51,645 nucleotides of DNA from a virus: the IMG/VR virus record IMGVR_UViG_3300044825_002834, positions 1 through 51,645 of that record; one strand, 5' to 3'. Within the stretch, counting starts at the first letter, position 1; every line of letters starts with the position of its first letter. A program made the translations under genes and the position numbers. This document shows positions 46,454-51,645 of the stretch, one piece after another. Under the pieces are notes generated by a model. It did no database searches. It was not told the DNA's origin and saw nothing but the letters and a program-made list of their open reading frames with translations.

Positions 46454-47641
46454 ATGATAAAATTGATTCCTTTTGCGAATTTAAACTTAAAAGAAATTAA
46501 TAAAGCCTCTTTAAGAGTATGGTATAGCGATCATGATTATGAAGATTTATTTTTAGACCCTAGTAAAATTAGGCAAGATCATTTTCAAATGCCTAAGAAA
46601 GAATTTGACAAATGTGCATTTTTGGTTTTGATCTTAGAATACAAAGATGGGTCAATTGAAAAATTTAGAAGAAGCGATAAATATGAATGGATTAATGGCC
46701 AAAAACCTAAGAACATTCAGTTCTATTTAAGAAAGAATGAAAACTCTTTTTATGATGATAGTGATTTTGGCAAAAAAACTGTTTTAAAAATACTAGACGC
46801 TCGCTTCTCAAAAATTCAAAACTGCTCAAAAGAAACAGTTGGAACTAAAAATTTAATATACTATGCTGTTGGCGGAGATTTAAATTATCTAAGCTTATTA
46901 GAAACCTCTATCAATTCGATTGTGAGTTTAACAAGCGAAAAGAGTTTTGAGTTTTTATTTATATGCCCCGAATCTTGGCAATCTAAAATTAAAAATTTAG
47001 ACGGATTAAGGGGCATCAACTATCATTTTCACACTGTAGATGATTCAACTGACGGCGTTGAAATCTCAAAAAATAAAACGAAGATTTATGATTTTGATAA
47101 AGTTAATGAATTCGCAAAAATTCTTTTTATAGATAGCGATGTGATTGCTATTAAAAATATCAATGAAGTATTTGATCTCGAAATAGAAAATGGTAAGCTA
47201 TATACAGCATATAGTGAAAAAATTATTAAACTAGATTCTCACTTGGGTCAATATCACGGTATAGTGAAAGATGATGCATTCTATAAGAGAATATGTGAAA
47301 ATCAACAAATGCCATTTAATGCTGGTCAGTTTTTATTTATGAACTGCGAATTAATGAAAGAGCATTTTTATAATGTCAATTGGCTGATGAAATCATGGCC
47401 AAGCGAATACTTTTTTGAGCAATCATTCATGAATTACTATTTTTGCAACTATAATTTAACCGAATATATTACTTTTAATAACAAGGTAAAAATTCATTCC
47501 GCCATAGATCAAAATAAATCTAGGTATAATCCCGAAATAAAAGAATCGGATGTTTTGATACATTTCATCGGTCCTTGTTTGGAGCCAATCGCAAAATCAA
47601 ACTTCATCAAAGAATATTCTCATGCCTATTTGTCAAGATAA
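46454..47641 (+). CDS. Glycosyltransferase family 8-like protein
   Basis: Encodes 395 aa. FIDSDVIAIKNI is the DxD metal-binding motif, and MPFNAGQFLFMN and HFIGPCLEP the other GT8 (glycogenin/LgtC-type) signatures; the N-terminal 150 residues are a separate domain. It transfers a sugar from a nucleotide-sugar to a protein or glycan. Placed behind the fibre gene with a sulfotransferase, so modification of the fibre or the host surface is possible. Confidence 0.8.
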   Translation: MIKLIPFANLNLKEINKASLRVWYSDHDYEDLFLDPSKIRQDHFQMPKKEFDKCAFLVLILEYKDGSIEKFRRSDKYEWINGQKPKNIQFYLRKNENSFYDDSDFGKKTVLKILDARFSKIQNCSKETVGTKNLIYYAVGGDLNYLSLLETSINSIVSLTSEKSFEFLFICPESWQSKIKNLDGLRGINYHFHTVDDSTDGVEISKNKTKIYDFDKVNEFAKILFIDSDVIAIKNINEVFDLEIENGKLYTAYSEKIIKLDSHLGQYHGIVKDDAFYKRICENQQMPFNAGQFLFMNCELMKEHFYNVNWLMKSWPSEYFFEQSFMNYYFCNYNLTEYITFNNKVKIHSAIDQNKSRYNPEIKESDVLIHFIGPCLEPIAKSNFIKEYSHAYLSR

Positions 47642-48212
47642 AAAATTAGCTTTTATACATATTCCTAAAACTGCTGGAACCACAATTGAAACAGCTTTGG
47701 GAATGAAAACTATTAATAATTTCTATAATGAATATAAGTTCAAACACTATTGCGTTTGTCCGCAGCACTTGACATGCGAAGAACTATCACATGAAATTGA
47801 CTTAGCCGATTTTGAACTATTGACAATTGTTCGAAACCCTTATGATAGATTGGTTTCTGAATATAACTATATTGAAAATAACGAATGGCTATTCAAGCTC
47901 AAACATGCAACATTTAAAGAATTTATAAAACTAATTCCAAACTTGGACCAAGTAGAGAGAAAATACATTTTTGATGGTCACTTAGAGACTCAGGGTTCCT
48001 TTGTTAAAGGTTATGAAGACAGAATCAAAATCTTTCATTACGAGAAAATAAATGAATGTTTTGACTATTTAAATTCTAAATATGGTCCGCTAGAATTTGG
48101 ACTCGAAAGAAAACCAATTGAGAAAAAAAATATTAAATGGACGAAAGAACTAAAAAAAATAGTTCAATCAGTTTACGCAGAAGACTTTGATAGATTTAAT
48201 TATAAAATGTAA
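47622..48212 (+). CDS. Sulfotransferase family 2-like protein
   Basis: Encodes 196 aa. FIHIPKTAGTTIE (PAPS 5'-phosphosulfate loop) and TIVRNPYDRLVSEY (3'-phosphate motif) identify a carbohydrate sulfotransferase-type enzyme. Overlaps the GT8 gene by 20 nt. With GT8 it may build a sulfated glycan. A second sulfotransferase lies at 35581 and an APS-kinase-like gene at 7851. Confidence 0.85.
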   Translation: MPICQDKKLAFIHIPKTAGTTIETALGMKTINNFYNEYKFKHYCVCPQHLTCEELSHEIDLADFELLTIVRNPYDRLVSEYNYIENNEWLFKLKHATFKEFIKLIPNLDQVERKYIFDGHLETQGSFVKGYEDRIKIFHYEKINECFDYLNSKYGPLEFGLERKPIEKKNIKWTKELKKIVQSVYAEDFDRFNYKM

Positions 48213-48455
48213 TCAGTTTTGATTTGCCTCAAAAGGTTTAAAGATTACATAATCTGGATGATTGTCTTTTTCTTTATACTTGTTTTTGAAAACAATAATA
48301 TTTTGAGTGATTGTTTCTCCGTTTGAGTCTTGCAGCACTATCTTACCAGATAGATATTTGCTATTCTTGCCCTGTTTCAGCCACAGGCTCCCTAGATTGT
48401 TTTTGGACCAATTCGTAGAATTGCTTTGTTGCTTCGATGAAGTCTTTTCGTGCAT
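48213..48455 (-). CDS. Small phage protein (GxLWLKxGKNxKYLSG type)
   Basis: Encodes 80 aa. NLGSLWLKQGKNSKYLSGKI is a motif typical of a small strand-rich phage/bacterial family (DUF736-like). The only ATG (48455) lies 95 bases into the out-of-frame upstream gene, so either it is long-overlapped or a non-ATG start nearer residue 20 is used. Function unknown. Confidence 0.55.
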   Translation of the reverse strand: MHEKTSSKQQSNSTNWSKNNLGSLWLKQGKNSKYLSGKIVLQDSNGETITQNIIVFKNKYKEKDNHPDYVIFKPFEANQN

Positions 48456-48567
48456 GTTTTGGAACCTTGTTGTATTGCTTCTTTAAACGCCTATAAACTC
48501 TTTTGTTGATAGCGTTATCTTCTGCGTTAGTGATTGCTCTAAGTTGTTTTGCGATTGTTTTTCTCAT
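48361..48567 (-). CDS. Basic helical hypothetical protein
   Basis: Encodes 68 aa, highly basic and helical (KRVYRRLKKQYNKVPKHARK), a possible nucleic-acid binder. Overlaps the 48213-48455 gene by 95 nt and the GNAT gene by 4 nt. Confidence 0.6.
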   Translation of the reverse strand: MRKTIAKQLRAITNAEDNAINKRVYRRLKKQYNKVPKHARKDFIEATKQFYELVQKQSREPVAETGQE

Positions 48568-49019
48568 ATTCTTTTGATATACGATTCTGAATCTTTTTTA
48601 AAACCCATTTTTTGATAAATTTTCTTTAATCTTTTGGAAGTGGGATAGTTTTCGACACAGTTCATGTTGATGTATTTGATGCCCTTGGCTTTGGCAAATT
48701 TAACGGCTCGATGATATAATGCAAATGATGTTTTGGGATTTTTACTAATCCAAAAATATTCCATAAACATTCTTTGTGCCAAAAAGGGATGGATGCTATC
48801 CGTGAATAGAATCATCCCGTCTGCCTTTTCATTTTCAAAATTTGCCCAACAGTGAATATTATTATTTAGTAATGCTGGATGAGCAAATGAATCAATGACG
48901 CATTGAGGATTGATCGGTAAATATGCGTGTCCATATTTGGAGTTTTCCTCTTTGAAAATGGATTCTAAATCTCTGAAAGCTTTTTCAAACTTCTGAGCAG
49001 ATATGACTTTTTCAATCAT
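48564..49019 (-). CDS. GNAT-family acetyltransferase-like protein
   Basis: Encodes 151 aa. HRAVKFAKAKGIKYINMNC and the C-terminal IYQKMGFKKDSESYIK are typical of the C-terminal half of GNAT enzymes. Substrate unknown. Overlaps the upstream gene by 4 nt. Confidence 0.65.
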   Translation of the reverse strand: MIEKVISAQKFEKAFRDLESIFKEENSKYGHAYLPINPQCVIDSFAHPALLNNNIHCWANFENEKADGMILFTDSIHPFLAQRMFMEYFWISKNPKTSFALYHRAVKFAKAKGIKYINMNCVENYPTSKRLKKIYQKMGFKKDSESYIKRI

Positions 49020-49750
49020 TTTGTCACAAGGGACAATAGCTTACGGCTTTCTTTGATTGGAATATCTTCGAAAGAGTTCCAATTTGCAGCCTCTTCATTC
49101 TTATAGGTTTCGTCTTTCCACATCTTTCTCAAATGCTTTTTGAAAGCTTCAAAATCTGCGCAGCCAAGATTTTGTTTAGCCGCATTCTTGAGAGCGTTCT
49201 GTGGTGTTAGCGATTGAACAATCGCTTCGCTTTCCTCATAAGCGACCTTGTTTTTAGACTTATCAATTTCATCGTCACCAACAATATGAATGTTGAGATA
49301 ATTGCGAACAGCACGAACAAAAGCGCGATTTTCAGCGATAGTCTCAAGAAACTTAATGCCAAAGCCTGAACAGTTGTCAAACGTGGCGTTTGCGGTGCTG
49401 CTAAAAATTTGGGAAATTCCATTTGTTTCATAGTTTGGCATCCAACGAATTTCGCAAACCGCTGTTGCGTAATTTGAAGATACAGTGTTAATTGTATAAC
49501 GAACAGTTTCAAGACCACGAAAACGAGCTAGTTCTTTGATGCCTGCAAGCTTAATAAGAAGCTGATGATCACCAAGACCTTCAATTGAATCTGGCATTTG
49601 CATTTTACGAGTTTCAAACCAATCCTTGTTAGGATATAAATGCTCTGGTTTGATCATTGCTCGCCAGTTAATTGAGCCGTCTTCATTGAATTTATATTCA
49701 ACGCCTTCGATAAGGCCCATTTCGTTACGCTTGTATTTGTTAGGATTCAT
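49016..49750 (-). CDS. Conserved phage protein, possible recombination-related
   Basis: Encodes 244 aa. WFETRKMQMPDSIEGLGDHQLL, RFRGLETVRY and FLETIAENRAFVRAVRNYL resemble a family of marine and large-phage proteins; the last motif recalls the helical region of Rad52-like annealing proteins. The C-terminal part is charged. A DNA-binding role is an inference only. Overlaps the GT9-like gene by 11 nt. Confidence 0.65.
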   Translation of the reverse strand: MNPNKYKRNEMGLIEGVEYKFNEDGSINWRAMIKPEHLYPNKDWFETRKMQMPDSIEGLGDHQLLIKLAGIKELARFRGLETVRYTINTVSSNYATAVCEIRWMPNYETNGISQIFSSTANATFDNCSGFGIKFLETIAENRAFVRAVRNYLNIHIVGDDEIDKSKNKVAYEESEAIVQSLTPQNALKNAAKQNLGCADFEAFKKHLRKMWKDETYKNEEAANWNSFEDIPIKESRKLLSLVTK

Positions 49751-50903
49751 AAATAAAATAGTGATCTAAATCTGTCCAGAATGATTCATTATAGATCACA
49801 TCTGATGCTCTGTCAACAAAAACTTGATCACAATCAACATGAGCTTTGGAAGGATAACGCTTGCCGCTGGAAAAAATATCCTTTTTGGTCAAAAATTTCA
49901 AATTTGGAATTTGAGATAGCTCACTTACTCTTTCTTGATTTGGCGGTTCATCAAGCTCAACTCTAAAATCAAAATAAAAATTGCGAATCTCTGCTAACTC
50001 TTCTTTATTTTTAGTTGAACAAGAAATATCTAAACCCAAGTTCTTGACTGATTCTAAATATTCTTTGGAAAAGTCTTTTGTGTTTTGGATTTGAAAAGTG
50101 ATTTTTTTGATATTGTTTTTGCACTGAGCCAAAAGATTAGTCTCAATTGGTTGGCTCGCTATAACGTGGCAAGCATAGTTTGAGCACCAAGCAAGTAGAT
50201 TGTTTTCATTATGAAAATAATCCATTCTGATATTGATGAGTCTATTTTTTAATTCTTCGGCAAAGCCATAAAAGTCTGGAATGATTTCAACAACAGCTTG
50301 TGAATAAAGTTCGCCAATGAATTTGGTGTTGATGCTTTTTGTGTATGGCACATTTAACAATTCACACACATTTTTAACAACATCTTCTGGCTTAATGGTA
50401 TTGATTGATTTGGGCTTTTCGTGATAAGTGTAGCTTGGTTTACGACCACCGCGATCAGCCTCTAAGATGCGAACTTTGCTTGGAGTGCTCCAATACGGAT
50501 TGGCATGGCTTGGATAAATGTGAGAGTAAAGAACAACAATTGGCACATCAAAAGCGCTCGCTTGATGAACAGGAAAACTATCAATTCCCAAATGAAGGCT
50601 TGAATTTTTAACAATGTATGATGTTTGCTTTCTGGAGAAACCAAGGAAAGCTTTGTCAACAAGAGGTAACTGAGGATCGTCGCCGCCACCAATTTGATAA
50701 ATTTTATATCCAAGTGGTCGCAGCAAATTCTTTAAAAGCTCAATAACTTCTGGAAAGAACTCGTAAAATTTTGAATCAATTTTGTTGTCCACATGAACCG
50801 TGATATATTTATCGTCAATCACAGGAATGTAGTGGGTGGGGAAAATTGGTTTGCCGATTTTTACCCCTAAACTTTTAGCGTATTCTTGTATTAAATGGCT
50901 CAT
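49740..50903 (-). CDS. GT9-like (heptosyltransferase-type) glycosyltransferase
   Basis: Encodes 387 aa from the ATG at 50903. IYQIGGGDDPQLP and SSLHLGIDSFPVHQASAFDVPIV are the nucleotide-sugar-binding region of ADP-heptose-LPS heptosyltransferase-like proteins. The C-terminal 170 residues form an extra alpha/beta domain. It has one of the few ribosome sites (AAGGAG at 50910-50915). Clustered with a cupin and another GT9-like gene; host or phage glycan modification is likely. Confidence 0.75.
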   Translation of the reverse strand: MSHLIQEYAKSLGVKIGKPIFPTHYIPVIDDKYITVHVDNKIDSKFYEFFPEVIELLKNLLRPLGYKIYQIGGGDDPQLPLVDKAFLGFSRKQTSYIVKNSSLHLGIDSFPVHQASAFDVPIVVLYSHIYPSHANPYWSTPSKVRILEADRGGRKPSYTYHEKPKSINTIKPEDVVKNVCELLNVPYTKSINTKFIGELYSQAVVEIIPDFYGFAEELKNRLINIRMDYFHNENNLLAWCSNYACHVIASQPIETNLLAQCKNNIKKITFQIQNTKDFSKEYLESVKNLGLDISCSTKNKEELAEIRNFYFDFRVELDEPPNQERVSELSQIPNLKFLTKKDIFSSGKRYPSKAHVDCDQVFVDRASDVIYNESFWTDLDHYFIYES

Positions 50904-50904
50904 A

Positions 50905-51297
50905 TTAATCTCCTTTTTCAATGCGAATAGAATCGCTATCCTCATGGTGAGTGGAAAACTCAATAATTTCTGAATTTTCCAAAGCTAATAGGCGATGCCG
51001 CAAACCAACTGGAACATGAAAAATATCTCCTTCATAAAGCTCTTGCATGATAGCTGCATTTATATCGTTGCCAGTTCCATAATAAAGAACAACAGAGCCT
51101 TTGTTCACATAGAAGGTTTCAGTTTTCTTTTCGTGGTAATGCCAAGAAAGCTTTTTTCCTTTAAAAAGAAAAAGAAGTTTGCCGCAATAATCATCGCGAT
51201 TTACTAACCATTTTTCATATCCCCATCCTTTAGGGACATAGTGTGAAGTCTTGCATCCTTCTTTAATGAAATTGCAATTGAGTTCGGTCTTTTCCAT
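50905..51297 (-). CDS. Cupin (mannose-6-phosphate isomerase type II-like)
   Basis: Encodes 130 aa. GWGYEKWLVN, SWHYHEKKTETFYV and VPVGLRHRLLALE ... EFSTHH match the metal-binding cupin domain of type II phosphomannose isomerases. It may interconvert or shape a sugar phosphate feeding the neighbouring glycosyltransferases. Overlaps the upstream GT9-like gene by 35 nt in another frame. Confidence 0.8.
   Translation of the reverse strand: MEKTELNCNFIKEGCKTSHYVPKGWGYEKWLVNRDDYCGKLLFLFKGKKLSWHYHEKKTETFYVNKGSVVLYYGTGNDINAAIMQELYEGDIFHVPVGLRHRLLALENSEIIEFSTHHEDSDSIRIEKGD
50910..50915 (-). promoter_or_regulatory. Shine-Dalgarno site of the GT9-like gene
   Basis: AAGGAG, 6 nt before the ATG at 50903, in the intergenic end of the cupin gene. 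It selects 50903 over the ATG at 50963, which lies inside that gene. Confidence 0.7.
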
Positions 51298-51645
51298 TAT
51301 GTTGATAGGTAAAATGTCTTTGTGTGGTGACGAAAGGCAAGAACGCTAGTTCAAAATATCCTTTGTGCTCGCCTTGCCCTTCTAAGAAAAGAAGATTGTC
51401 AAAGATTGGCGAATATGGTAAAACTTTATGAACGCACGGATGCTCATCTACAATCTCAAAAAACTGTGGCAGCGTAATAAAATAAATATGATAATTTGGA
51501 TAAAGTTCTTGCAAATTTTCTAGCAACGCATTCACCATTAATACGTCACCAGCAGATTGAGGCATAACAACAGCAATTCTTTTTCCTTCATCATCTTTAT
51601 CCAAAACATCTCCAATATCAATTGTTTTGGGTTCAATTTTAGCAG
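51263..51645 (-). CDS. GT9-like glycosyltransferase, N-terminal part (cut by window edge)
   Basis: At least 127 aa, open at the right edge (upstream codons ...TIDIGDVLDKDDEGKR are in frame). RIAVVMPQSAGDVLMVNALL and YPNYHIYFITLPQF match the N-terminal Rossmann half of heptosyltransferase-like proteins. Its stop lies 35 nt inside the cupin gene. The true start is outside the window. Confidence 0.7.
   Translation of the reverse strand, partial: AKIEPKTIDIGDVLDKDDEGKRIAVVMPQSAGDVLMVNALLENLQELYPNYHIYFITLPQFFEIVDEHPCVHKVLPYSPIFDNLLFLEGQGEHKGYFELAFLPFVTTQRHFTYQHNGKDRTQLQFH

Overview
The window is AT-rich double-stranded DNA from a tailed bacteriophage. The clearest evidence is a lambda-type siphovirus tail-tip module (L, K, I and J homologues followed by a fibre, 37.3-46.5 kb), T4-type rIIA/rIIB genes, an endolysin amidase, a candidate holin, three tRNA genes or candidates, ThyX, a UvdE repair endonuclease, a phage-encoded sigma factor, and dozens of short, tightly packed, overlapping minus-strand genes. 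No capsid, terminase, portal or replication genes are present, so this is one part of a larger genome. The host is not given. A DUF1549/DUF1553 gene next to a DUF1501 gene, a pairing typical of Planctomycetota, Verrucomicrobiota and relatives, is the only strong hint; a host in that superphylum is an inference.

Layout. 0-11.2 kb: minus-strand cassettes of small, mostly unknown genes, with a matrixin-like metalloprotease, tRNA-Leu, an APS-kinase-like gene (plus strand) and the endolysin. 11.3-21.0 kb: a ferritin-like DUF5856 gene, the DUF1549/DUF1553-DUF1501 pair, a divergent Pro-rich repeat protein, rIIB and rIIA, and a virion-type protein. 21.0-37.3 kb: tRNA-Tyr and a long minus-strand region with a macro-domain protein, 2OG-Fe(II) oxygenase, HExxH protein, candidate holin, PTP-like phosphatase, ThyX, UvdE, kinase-like protein, sigma factor, a possible glycosyltransferase, a sulfotransferase, a candidate nuclease and a GNAT protein. 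37.3-48.2 kb: plus-strand tail-tip genes, fibre, GT8 glycosyltransferase and a second sulfotransferase. 48.2 kb to the end: minus-strand GNAT, GT9-like and cupin sugar genes, the last cut by the window edge.

Expression signals are the most striking feature. At least fifteen sites have TTGACA-like and TANNNT-like boxes separated by exactly 16 bp. At most of them the -10 box ends only 5-11 nt before the ATG, so the mRNAs should be leaderless or nearly so. A second motif, (A)AGTGTA, lies 9-10 nt before the ATG of a metalloprotease, a holin-like gene, a repeat adhesin, a virion protein and the DUF5856 gene, and 15 nt before the DUF1549 gene. It looks like a late promoter, and the ECF-like sigma factor at 32.8 kb is a candidate to read it.

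Together the genes suggest a phage that modifies sugars and sulfate groups (two sulfotransferases, an APS-kinase-like protein, GT8, GT9-like proteins, cupin), carries host-interaction and counter-defence functions (RIIA/RIIB, macro domain), and expresses two exported PVC-type proteins with its late genes.
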